DNA of 64,000 bases from Candidatus Omnitrophota bacterium (GTDB lineage Bacteria > CAIJMQ01): NCBI GenBank assembly GCA_018812925.1, contig JAHJCU010000004.1, positions 432,289 to 496,288 of the forward strand. The letters run 5' to 3'. A program made the translations under genes and the position numbers. This document shows, piece by piece, positions 10,865 through 20,086 of the stretch. A model generated the notes under the pieces. It searched no databases and had not been told where the DNA came from. It worked only from the letters and a program-made list of their open reading frames with translations. Positions within the stretch are counted from its first letter, which is position 1, and each line of letters opens with the position of its first letter.

Positions 10865-11050
10865 CGTTTTTCTCCTTTTGAATTAACGGGGCATTATAAG
10901 ATAACCCTTCCTAATCGTCAAATTTGATATGATATCAAACAAAAAGAACATAAGAGCTACTTGTGCTTGGGATAAATTCTCTACGCAAGGCATGCAGGAA
11001 TAAGTTTTTTAGCAGAAGATATTATTCTATTTATAAAAAACAATTTATGC

Positions 11051-11701
11051 CTAAACTTTAAATTTATTGATATCGACTTCTTTGCCAATAACCATCAAAA
11101 CGCTATCCGGTTTTATTTTGACATCAGCTTCCGGTATCAAATGCAGTGTGTCCTGAAGCACATCTTTTACGGCAATGACTTCGACATTATATTTGCTGCG
11201 CAATCGAAGCTCCTTCAACGATTTCCCAACGAAATTATCAGGAACAGCAATTTCCACTATACTGTATTCGGAAGCAAGCGGAATATGCTCAATAAGATTA
11301 GGTACTGTTAACCTGCGAGCTAATCTTACCGCCTCTTCTTTTTCCGGATAAATAATCTCCATTGCTCCTATTAACTTTAATATTTGCCCATGGTCATCAT
11401 TTATTGCTTTAACTATAATCTTTTTAACTCCCAATTCTTTTAAATAAAGCGTGGTCAAGATGCTTGCTTCTATTTTATCCCCCAAACTTACAATAGCCGC
11501 GTCAATATCATTACTTATAAATTCTGATAACGCTTCTTTCTCCTTAACATTTACAACAACTGCCTGAGTTACCTTATCTTTAATTTGTTCAATTTTTTTA
11601 CTGTTTGCATCTATGGCTAGCACCTGATTTCTCTGTTCAAACAAAGAAATTGCCACATTGTGTCCGAAATTACCTAAACCTATTACCACAAATTGTCCCA
11701 T
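11051..11701 (-). CDS. TrkA/KtrA-family potassium uptake regulatory subunit
   Basis: 216 aa, Rossmann GLGNFG motif and TrkA-C domain; next to TrkH-like gene. Confidence 0.92.
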   Translation of the reverse strand: MGQFVVIGLGNFGHNVAISLFEQRNQVLAIDANSKKIEQIKDKVTQAVVVNVKEKEALSEFISNDIDAAIVSLGDKIEASILTTLYLKELGVKKIIVKAINDDHGQILKLIGAMEIIYPEKEEAVRLARRLTVPNLIEHIPLASEYSIVEIAVPDNFVGKSLKELRLRSKYNVEVIAVKDVLQDTLHLIPEADVKIKPDSVLMVIGKEVDINKFKV

Positions 11702-11785
11702 TGTAAACCCTCCTAAGTCTCATAACTGGTAAATCGTAATTTTAAATTGCCATTTACCGATTACCAATTACTAATTACGAAAAAA

Positions 11786-13135
11786 TTATCCTACCAATAC
11801 ATCCGCTTCAGAATATTTAAACCTTGCTGGCTTTGGTTTACCCACAAGCGAAAAACCAATAGCCAATGGCCCCATTCTTCCCACCAACATTGTAATAGAT
11901 AAAACAATTTTGCCAACATCGCTAAGAGACGAAGTTATCCCCATAGACAAACCCACATTACCTAAAGCTGATACTACCTCAAATAAAACATTAAGAAAAG
12001 CGGCTTTTTCTGTAAAAACCAATATTCCCGTAGCAAGAACGACCCACAAAACAGCAATAGCACTTATTGCGAAAACTTTATTTACTACTTGCGAGGAAAT
12101 TCTTCTCTTAAAAAGATTAATGTTTTCCTTACCTGTTAAAAGTGAAAAAAGAAAAATTAGTATTATTCCAAAAGATACTGTTTTAATTCCTGCTCCCGTA
12201 CCTCCGGGAGAAGCTCCCACAAACATTAACAAAATTATCGCAAATAGACTTGAAGACTTCATAGCTCCAATATCAACCGTATTAAAACCCGTAGTAGTGG
12301 AGGCGGATATTGATTGGAAAACAGAATTAAGCAACACTTCGCCTGCCGGGGATGGATTAACTTTTGTTTGTGAAACAAAAATAATCACAGCGCCCAAAAA
12401 CATAAGCATTACCGACATCAATAGAACAAATTTACTATGGACGGTCAGGATAGGCATCCTTTTTGTTACAATCGCCTTCTTGCCTGAGGCATAGATATCA
12501 TACAATACAAAAAAACCGATAGCGCCTGCGATACAAACAATATTGACAATTAAATTTATAGCGATATTTGTCCTATAAGCGCTAAAACTTGTCGAAAAAA
12601 GACTAAATCCCGCAGTGCAAAAAGCTGAAATTGAATGAAAAATTCCATAATATATCGCCTCTTTCAAGGGGAAAATATTAGTCCAATGAAAAGCCAATAG
12701 TGCCGCCCCAATAAGTTCAATAATAAAAGTAAAAACAATCACTACTTTCACAAATTTGAGCATATCTATTGAACTGGGACGCGCTAGGGATTCATTTAAA
12801 AGCATTCTGCTGTTAAAAGATATCCTCCCGCCTACACCCAAAATAATTAAAGCAATAAAAATCATATATCCCAGGCCACAAATCTGAATAAGAACAAGGA
12901 TAACTGTTTGACCAAAAAGCGAATAAAATTTACCCGTATCGGCAACTATTAAACCGGTAGTCGTAACGGCGGAAGTAGAAGTAAATAAAACATCGACAAA
13001 AGATTGCGTAACGTTTCCAGATGTTGCAATAGGCAAAGAAAGCAAGAACGTTCCCGTTACAATCATCAAAATAAATCCCATTAATAAAGTTTGGGCAGGC
13101 GTAATCCTTTTCCAGAACTTTTGCGAATTTATCAT
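11786..13135 (-). CDS. TrkH/KtrB-family potassium transporter
   Basis: 449 aa, pore motifs TSTSAVTTTGL, SISASTTTGFNT, GGTGAGIKT. Confidence 0.93.
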   Translation of the reverse strand: MINSQKFWKRITPAQTLLMGFILMIVTGTFLLSLPIATSGNVTQSFVDVLFTSTSAVTTTGLIVADTGKFYSLFGQTVILVLIQICGLGYMIFIALIILGVGGRISFNSRMLLNESLARPSSIDMLKFVKVVIVFTFIIELIGAALLAFHWTNIFPLKEAIYYGIFHSISAFCTAGFSLFSTSFSAYRTNIAINLIVNIVCIAGAIGFFVLYDIYASGKKAIVTKRMPILTVHSKFVLLMSVMLMFLGAVIIFVSQTKVNPSPAGEVLLNSVFQSISASTTTGFNTVDIGAMKSSSLFAIILLMFVGASPGGTGAGIKTVSFGIILIFLFSLLTGKENINLFKRRISSQVVNKVFAISAIAVLWVVLATGILVFTEKAAFLNVLFEVVSALGNVGLSMGITSSLSDVGKIVLSITMLVGRMGPLAIGFSLVGKPKPARFKYSEADVLVG

Positions 13136-13214
13136 CGTATTAATTCAGAAGACAGAAAACAGATGTTGGAAATTAGATTTTTCTGTCCCCTGTATTCTGT
13201 CATCTGTCTTTTGC

Positions 13215-13292
13215 TGGTCGGGGCGACTGGATTCGAACCAGCGACCTCTTGAACCCCATTCAAGCGCGCTAACCAAACTGCGCCACACCCCG
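13215..13292 (-). tRNA. tRNA-Pro(GGG)
   Basis: Cloverleaf CGGGGTG...CTTGA-ATGGGGT-TCAAG...GGTTCGAATCC...CGCCCCG-A-CCA; anticodon GGG; CCA encoded. Confidence 0.95.
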
Positions 13293-13372
13293 TCACTTCA
13301 GAAAACAGAAATCAGAAGACAGATATCAGATTTTATTCTGTTTTTCTGTCCCCTGTATTCTGTCATCTGTTT

Positions 13373-13693
13373 TTACCTATTCACTATTTCCAATATCGAT
13401 TCAAGCTCTTTTTTCATAAGATTAATTATATCTTTTGTGTTTCCTGAAATTTCTCCTCTTTGAGCTTCCTTTATTTTCTTTTTTACGCCCCCTGCCTTGT
13501 ATTTTTTATCATATATTAACTCTTTTATCTTTTTTATCAACTCTAAGTCCGTATTTTTATATCTTCTTTTCCCACGGGAATCTCTTTCAGGGCGGAGGAG
13601 ATTATACTTTTTTTCCCAATAACGAATTGTATGTGGAGCAACTCCTGTATGTTCGCTTGCTTCTTGAATAGAATAAAATAATTTTGAATTCAT
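13373..13693 (-). CDS. MerR-family transcriptional regulator
   Basis: HTGVAPHTIRYWEKKYNLLRPERDSRGKRRYKNTDLELI. Confidence 0.85.
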   Translation of the reverse strand: MNSKLFYSIQEASEHTGVAPHTIRYWEKKYNLLRPERDSRGKRRYKNTDLELIKKIKELIYDKKYKAGGVKKKIKEAQRGEISGNTKDIINLMKKELESILEIVNR

Positions 13694-14985
13694 AATCTTC
13701 CAATAGGAATATATGAAAAGCCCATTCGTTTCATTTTTTGGGGGTCATAAATATTTCGTCCATCGGCTATTATCGGTTTTTTTAAAGATGCCTTGATTTT
13801 TAATAAATCCGGGTGTGAAAAATCTTTCCACTCAGTAAGAATAAGCAATGCGTCGGCCCCCTTTATTGCTTCATAAGGACATTTACTGTAGATAATATTG
13901 GGGAATATTTTCTTCATATTGTCCATCGTTTTGGGATCAAACGCGCGAATATTTTTAACTTTTCTCTTTATAAGTTCCTTAATAATATAGGTAGCTGGAG
14001 CCTCTCTTGTGTCATCTGTTTCAGGCTTAAATGATAATCCCCAGATTGCAATTGTTTTGCCTTTAAATTTTCCGATAACTTTTTCTAGTCGTTTTATAAA
14101 ATGCATCCTGCGTTCTTCATTTATGTTGCGGACTTCTTCAATTAATTTAAAATTACAACCGCTTTTTTTACCTATGTGTATAAAAGCCGATACGTCTTTG
14201 GGGAAACATGAACCGCCATAGCCGATACCCGCTTTTAAAAAGTCTTCTCCGATACGTTTATCAAGCCCTATACCTTTTGCAACCTTTACGACATCTGCGC
14301 CTGTTTTTTCGCATAGATTTGCCAACATATTCGCAAATGATATCTTCATTGCAAGAAAAGAATTGGATGCGTGTTTTATAAGTTCTGCCGATTTAATATC
14401 CGTCATAAGAATCGGCGCATTTAACGGCGAATAAAGTTGGACAAGATAAGATGCCGCTTTTTGCGAAGATACGCCAATGATAACCCTATCTGGGTGCATA
14501 AAATCATGAATAGCAGCACCTTCTCTCAAAAATTCAGGGTTTGATGCAACATCAAATTCTACTCCTTTTGGAGCTTGTTTTTTCAAAGTTTTTAAAATCC
14601 ATTCGCCCGTTTCTACCGGAACAGTGGATTTCTCCACCACAAGTTTATAACCGTTAAGCGCCTGCGCAATTTGCGAAGCGGTTTTTTTGATTGCCGACAT
14701 ATCGACTTCACCTGTTTTTCGCGATGGAGTCCCGACGCATATAAATATTATTTCAGAAGCCAAAACTGCGCTAATAGTGTCTCCCGAAAACGAAAGCCGC
14801 CCTTCGATATAGTTAGCGTGCACCAACTTGTCCAATCCGGGTTCATAGAAAGGGATTTTGCCGTCTTTAAGTGTCTGTAACTTTTTTTTGTCGTGGTCAA
14901 CACATATTACGTCATGCCCAAGCTCTGCAAAACAAGCTCCTGTAACTAGCCCTACATGACCTGAGCCAATAACCGTTATTTTCAT
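13690..14985 (-). CDS. ugd: UDP-glucose 6-dehydrogenase family
   Basis: GSGHVGLVTGACFAELGH; GYGGSCFPKDVSAF; WGLSFKPETDDTREAP. Confidence 0.95.
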   Translation of the reverse strand: MKITVIGSGHVGLVTGACFAELGHDVICVDHDKKKLQTLKDGKIPFYEPGLDKLVHANYIEGRLSFSGDTISAVLASEIIFICVGTPSRKTGEVDMSAIKKTASQIAQALNGYKLVVEKSTVPVETGEWILKTLKKQAPKGVEFDVASNPEFLREGAAIHDFMHPDRVIIGVSSQKAASYLVQLYSPLNAPILMTDIKSAELIKHASNSFLAMKISFANMLANLCEKTGADVVKVAKGIGLDKRIGEDFLKAGIGYGGSCFPKDVSAFIHIGKKSGCNFKLIEEVRNINEERRMHFIKRLEKVIGKFKGKTIAIWGLSFKPETDDTREAPATYIIKELIKRKVKNIRAFDPKTMDNMKKIFPNIIYSKCPYEAIKGADALLILTEWKDFSHPDLLKIKASLKKPIIADGRNIYDPQKMKRMGFSYIPIGRL

Positions 14986-15074
14986 TTATTTACCCCTTTC
15001 GTCTCCAGATGTCAGAATACAGAAAAATGCATTTCCATATACTTTATCTGTTATCTACCTTCTGTCCTCTGTCT

Positions 15075-16418
15075 TTATAAAATATAACGCGAAAGATTTT
15101 TGTCTTTCACTATATCTTTTAATTTATCCCTGACGTATTTTCTGTTGATGTTAATTTTTTTACCTTTTAGTTCCGGACCCTGGAAAGAAATGTCTTCCAC
15201 CACCTTTTCCATTATCGTATGAAGTCTTCTTGCCCCTATATTTTCGGTTTGCTCGTTTACGGTTTGTGCAATAGAAGATAATTCATCAACAGCATCGGTC
15301 GCAAATTTTACATTTATTCCTTCGGTTTTAAGAAGCGCCGTGTATTGTTTAATTAAAGAATTATCCGGCTCTATCAATATTCTCTTAAGGTCTTGCTTAT
15401 TTAGACTTTTCAGTTCAACCCTTATGGGAAACCTTCCCTGAAGCTCCGGGATTAAATCGGAAGGCTTCTTTGCATGAAATGCGCCTGCAGCAATAAATAA
15501 AATGTGGTCGGTCTTCGCCATCCCATATTTTGTGGTAACCGTCGTGCCCTCTATGATAGGCAAAAGGTCTCTTTGAACGCCTTCCCTGGAAATATCTGGG
15601 CCGTGAGCCGATTCTCTGCCTGCCACCTTATCAATTTCATCAATAAATATAATGCCTGAATTTTCCGTTCTTGATATGCCTTCTTTTATAACCGCATCCA
15701 TGTCAAGCAGTTTATCCACTTCTTCCTGAATAAGAATTTTGCGCGCCTGTGATATTGCCGCTTTTCTGTTTTTTTTCTGCGGCGACATTGCCTTGCCAAA
15801 CATCTCTTGGAAATTTATTCCAAACTCTTCTATACCAGAAGAAGAAAAGATTTCAACCAGCGGCATAGCGCTTTTTTTAACTTCAAGCTCAATTATTCTC
15901 TCGTCTAATTTTCCGGCTAAAAGTTGCGCCCTCATTTTTTCACGCACTCGTTTTCCCTGTTCCTGCGTTTGCTTGTCATTATCTTGAGTTGTTTTTCGTT
16001 GTGGCGGAAGAAGTAAATCTAAGATTCTTTCTTCGGCCAATTCATTGGCTTTAGCTTCGACTTCTTTTCTTTTTTCAGCTTTTACCATGTTGATAGATAT
16101 ATCCACCAAATCGCGCACCATTGATTCCACATCTCTGCCGACATATCCGACCTCGGTATATTTTGATGCCTCTACTTTCAAGAACGGCGCTTGAGCCAAA
16201 CGCGCCAATCTGCGGGCAATCTCGGTTTTTCCAATACCGGTCGACCCAATCATAATAATATTTTTCGGGGCGACTTCATCGCGTAAATCCTGCGGCAGTT
16301 TTTGCCTCCTCCAACGGTTACGCAAAGCAATAGCCACACATTTCTTCGCTTCGTTTTGTCCGATTATATATTTGTTTAACGATGCGACAACTTCTCTTGG
16401 AGTAAGAACTTCGCTCAT
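15075..16418 (-). CDS. hslU: ATP-dependent protease ATPase subunit HslU
   Basis: [21 protein letters not shown], Walker [16 protein letters not shown], sits with hslV. Confidence 0.97.
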   Translation of the reverse strand: MSEVLTPREVVASLNKYIIGQNEAKKCVAIALRNRWRRQKLPQDLRDEVAPKNIIMIGSTGIGKTEIARRLARLAQAPFLKVEASKYTEVGYVGRDVESMVRDLVDISINMVKAEKRKEVEAKANELAEERILDLLLPPQRKTTQDNDKQTQEQGKRVREKMRAQLLAGKLDERIIELEVKKSAMPLVEIFSSSGIEEFGINFQEMFGKAMSPQKKNRKAAISQARKILIQEEVDKLLDMDAVIKEGISRTENSGIIFIDEIDKVAGRESAHGPDISREGVQRDLLPIIEGTTVTTKYGMAKTDHILFIAAGAFHAKKPSDLIPELQGRFPIRVELKSLNKQDLKRILIEPDNSLIKQYTALLKTEGINVKFATDAVDELSSIAQTVNEQTENIGARRLHTIMEKVVEDISFQGPELKGKKININRKYVRDKLKDIVKDKNLSRYIL

Positions 16419-16939
16419 AATTCTGCCACCTCAATCTCTTTATTGGTATAAATACAAACGGTAGAAGCTGTAAGAATAGCTTCCCTTACAATATCTTTTG
16501 CATTGAGATTAGAATGTTTAATTAAGACTCTTGCTGCCGCTAAAGCATAAGGTCCTCCGGAACCAATGGCAATGATTCCGTCATCCGGCTCCATTACGTC
16601 TCCGTTACCCGAAAGCAAAAAACTTTTTTCCTTATCCGCTACTACAAGTAGCGCTTCAAGTTTTCTTAAGACTCTATCCGTTCTCCAGTCTTTTGCCAAT
16701 TCCAAAGCAGCTCTTTGTAAATTTCCGCTGAATGCCTCTAATTTTGCCTCAAATCTCTCGAATAATGTGAAAGCGTCTGCTGTTGAACCTGCAAAGCCCG
16801 CAAGTATCTTATTCCCATACATTTTTCGTATCTTTTTGGCTTTATGCTTCAAAATTGTATGTTGCAAGGTAACCTGACCGTCTCCACCAATAGCCACCTC
16901 ACCCTTATGTCTTACTACTACAATCGTTGTAGCGTGCAT
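16415..16939 (-). CDS. hslV: ATP-dependent protease subunit HslV
   Basis: [23 protein letters not shown]; overlaps hslU. Confidence 0.97.
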   Translation of the reverse strand: MHATTIVVVRHKGEVAIGGDGQVTLQHTILKHKAKKIRKMYGNKILAGFAGSTADAFTLFERFEAKLEAFSGNLQRAALELAKDWRTDRVLRKLEALLVVADKEKSFLLSGNGDVMEPDDGIIAIGSGGPYALAAARVLIKHSNLNAKDIVREAILTASTVCIYTNKEIEVAEL

Positions 16940-17072
16940 TTTTTGCCCTCCACCTTTGCCAATTATATCATAAGGAAGAGTTTTTGAGATTGGTTAATGG
17001 TTGATGGTATATGGTTTATAGTTTCAACTGCGAATAGTTCTTTAGAAATCGAATAATGACTACGATTTTTAG

Positions 17073-17180
17073 ATTCCCGCGTAGGCGGGAATGACGATAG
17101 AAGAAATAGTGAACTAATTATAGCATCCCGCTCTTACCTATCACCACTTCTTCCTCTGTCATTCCTGTGTAAACAGGAAT
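17073..17180. repeat. Paired ATTCCC/GGGAAT-type palindromes
   Basis: ATTCCCGCGTAGGCGGGAAT (17073-17092) and ATTCCTGTGTAAACAGGAAT (17161-17180), flanked by inverted AATGACG/TGTCATT. Confidence 0.7.
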
Positions 17181-17318
17181 CCAATAATAAAATTGTAATC
17201 TTTTAATATAAGATGTGGGGCTATGACCCCGTCTTAATGAAAAGATAAAGCGTGTTTATGATTTAATCAAGGACTATAGTTTATAATAAATGGGATGCGT
17301 CCCTAATTTTTAAAATTT

Positions 17319-17954
17319 TTATTTTTGTCCAGAAAGATTGCTATTATTCCCTCCTTCACCTTTTCTTCTAAACTTACGAATATTTTCGCCAATTTTAGTT
17401 ATCTTTTTTACTGTATGAGTTGTTCCATTTTTTATATTTTTACCAACTACTTTGATTCCTTTGACTGATTTTTGGCTTGCTAATTTTGCTCCTTTTCCTA
17501 TGTTTCCCCCTGCAATTTTTGCTACTTTCCCAGTATTTTTAATTACTTTAGTTGATACTTTTTTTATTCCTATAACTGTATCTTTTGCCAGTTCGCCGGC
17601 ACCTTTTCTTTCCATAATCCAACTGATAATAATGAACAATACTGCAAAAATTATAATCCCAAATAGGGAAATAAGCATTGCTACTAAATATTTAACTGGC
17701 TGTTGGGAAATAGCGGCGCTGTCTAAGTAAGAAATATACTTGGCATACAGCATAATCGCTAGGAGTCCTGCCGGAACAAGAACAAGAATAATTTTCATAA
17801 TCCATTGAATTGGCTTATTGAGTTTGCGAAACCTATTTTTTAAAATGGTGAATATGCCGAACCCTGCAATTATTTTCCATTTATTGAGAAGCCAGTTACC
17901 TACTACTATTAATAATGCTAATGGCCCTAATGGTGGCATTTTCCCCTCTTTCAT
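17319..17954 (-). CDS. Hypothetical membrane protein
   Basis: 211 aa, several TM segments and a basic C-terminal tail; no family recognised. Confidence 0.5.
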   Translation of the reverse strand: MKEGKMPPLGPLALLIVVGNWLLNKWKIIAGFGIFTILKNRFRKLNKPIQWIMKIILVLVPAGLLAIMLYAKYISYLDSAAISQQPVKYLVAMLISLFGIIIFAVLFIIISWIMERKGAGELAKDTVIGIKKVSTKVIKNTGKVAKIAGGNIGKGAKLASQKSVKGIKVVGKNIKNGTTHTVKKITKIGENIRKFRRKGEGGNNSNLSGQK

Positions 17955-18187
17955 TTAATTTTTTCTATTTTTGTGTTGTGTCTTGCTTTTGCACCAAGGA
18001 AGACCAAAAAACGATACAGTATATATGCTACAGTTATGGGAGTGCCAATAACTATCACATAAGGAAAAAGGCCTGCGAAAACTGACACTAACACAATTAC
18101 AATTGCTATTGGAAAGAGAAATTTCAGGAATATAAAAGAACCGCGAAGGAAGTCCGTGAAATTGCTACCACTCTGTTTCTTTTGCAT
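17951..18187 (-). CDS. Hypothetical membrane protein
   Basis: 78 aa, TM segments; overlaps the gene above. Confidence 0.45.
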   Translation of the reverse strand: MQKKQSGSNFTDFLRGSFIFLKFLFPIAIVIVLVSVFAGLFPYVIVIGTPITVAYILYRFLVFLGAKARHNTKIEKIK

Positions 18188-18257
18188 TTATATTTATCCT
18201 TAGCTCATTCTATCATACCAAAAGAATTACCTAATTAGTGAGCATAAACAACTATTT

Positions 18258-18965
18258 TTATATAGCTATTTTTTCGCCTATTTCGAAAGCTTTTTTTAGA
18301 CAATTGGGTTTTTTGTTTATAGCACCCTTACTGTCAATACCGCAGCATAAGAGTTCTGATTTATAGTCGGTATCAATGGTTACAAAGAAATTTTTTACTA
18401 TCGCTTTTGCGTTTTCGAAAAAGTCTTTCCTATCGGATGCTTCAACACATATAAAAGCGCCAATTTTTCTCTTCTTTGCCTTATAGGTTTGAAAAACATT
18501 CTTCGCAAGCCAAAGACACTGGAATCGGTCTATGAACATTTTTGTCTGCGCAGAAACGCTTCCGAAAAATATAGGGGAAGCAAGTATTAGCCCATCCGCT
18601 TTTTTGATTTCTGAGACGATTTTTTGCCAGTCGTCTTTTATAGTACAAACCCCGTCTTTTCTTATGTTTTCGCATTCTTGACAGGGGGAAAACCTAAGCT
18701 CATTCAGTATAATTTTTTTAGTTTTAGCTCCTTTTCTTCTGGCGGCTTCTAAAGCTTTATCCAAAAGGATTTTCGTATTCCCCCCTCTTCTGGGGCTACC
18801 AAGTATTCCGATTATTCTTTTGGCTTTTTGTTTTCTCATTTTCCCTCTGGAATCTTGTAAAGATTCCGAGGACTTAGTCCCTGAAATTCTACGAATGTCT
18901 AGAGGTAATTTTCTATCTTTCATTTTTGATATTTTATATTTGATTTTTAATTTTATATTATCCAT
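18258..18965 (-). CDS. Flavodoxin family / NADPH-dependent FMN reductase
   Basis: GILGSPRRGGNTKILLDKALEAA...CxxC ferredoxin-like cysteines; the first ~45 aa are probably not native. Confidence 0.85.
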   Translation of the reverse strand: MDNIKLKIKYKISKMKDRKLPLDIRRISGTKSSESLQDSRGKMRKQKAKRIIGILGSPRRGGNTKILLDKALEAARRKGAKTKKIILNELRFSPCQECENIRKDGVCTIKDDWQKIVSEIKKADGLILASPIFFGSVSAQTKMFIDRFQCLWLAKNVFQTYKAKKRKIGAFICVEASDRKDFFENAKAIVKNFFVTIDTDYKSELLCCGIDSKGAINKKPNCLKKAFEIGEKIAI

Positions 18966-20014
18966 CCTCCACCGACAACTTTACTTTTATCATAAAAAAC
19001 AACAGCCTGCCCCGAAGTAATGGCTCTTTGAGGTTTATTGAATTTCACTTTTACCAAATCTTTATCCATAGAAGAAATTACCGCCTCGCTTTCTTTGCTT
19101 CCGTATCTTATCCTGGCTTTTACTTTTAACGGTTTTGTTAATTTTTCTATATCTATCCAATTTAGGTTTTTTGCTGTCAGAGTGTCTTGATATAGTTCTT
19201 TCTCTTCACCGATTACTATAACATTTTTCTGCTGAACAATATGAATAACATACATTGGTTTTTTATGAGGTCCTAAACCTTTTCTTTGTCCGACAGTATA
19301 AAACGGTATGCCTTGATGTTTACCCAATATCTCGCTATTGCTATTTACAATCAAACCTGATTTATATGTGTCACCAATGTGATTGATTAAAAACTTATGA
19401 TAGTCACAGCCTGCGATAAAGCATATATCTTGACTTGCCGGTTTATCGTGGACTTTTAATCCTAATTTTTTTGCGAGTTGCCTGACTTCATCTTTCGTAT
19501 AATCGCCAAGCGGAAAAAGGGTATGCTCTAATTGTTTTTGGGATAGAGGAAAAAGAAAATATGACTGGTCTTTTTTTTTGTCTTTGCCTTTTTTTAGAAG
19601 ATATCTTTCGTTTTTCCTATCATATCCAACTTTAGCGTAGTGCCCTGTCGCCATATAATCCGCGCCTAAAGTTTTTGCTTTTTGCAGAAGATCTCCGAAT
19701 TTTATTTCCTCATTACAGACTACGCAAGGGTTTGGGGTTCTCCCTCTTTCGTATTCCAAGCAAAAATATTTTATGACTTTTTCTTCAAATTTTTGCCTAT
19801 AATCAAACGAATAAAACGGAATTCCAAGTTTTTGACAGACAGTTCGAGCATCTTCTGCGCCTTGACTCCCGCAACATTTTCCGGGCTCCTCGGTGTCAAA
19901 AAGTTTCAAGTTTATCCCTATAACTTCATAGTTCGCTTTTACCAATAAACCCGCAGCTACAGAAGAATCCACTCCGCCGCTCATGGCTATAACAACTTTT
20001 TTTTTGCTCAACAT
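18953..20014 (-). CDS. mnmA: tRNA-specific 2-thiouridylase MnmA
   Basis: AMSGGVDSSVAAGLL, TPNPCVVCNEEIKFG, DICFIAG. Confidence 0.97.
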   Translation of the reverse strand: MLSKKKVVIAMSGGVDSSVAAGLLVKANYEVIGINLKLFDTEEPGKCCGSQGAEDARTVCQKLGIPFYSFDYRQKFEEKVIKYFCLEYERGRTPNPCVVCNEEIKFGDLLQKAKTLGADYMATGHYAKVGYDRKNERYLLKKGKDKKKDQSYFLFPLSQKQLEHTLFPLGDYTKDEVRQLAKKLGLKVHDKPASQDICFIAGCDYHKFLINHIGDTYKSGLIVNSNSEILGKHQGIPFYTVGQRKGLGPHKKPMYVIHIVQQKNVIVIGEEKELYQDTLTAKNLNWIDIEKLTKPLKVKARIRYGSKESEAVISSMDKDLVKVKFNKPQRAITSGQAVVFYDKSKVVGGGWII

Positions 20015-20086
20015 TTATCTAAATCCGGTAGTTTTTGTAAATCTACAGTTCTCTTGTTTCCCATTTGCAGGGTGGTAGGTGAGAAG

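Noticed and set aside
11910-12494. 194-aa plus-strand ORF
   Set aside because: Antisense to the TrkH/KtrB gene; no recognisable domain.
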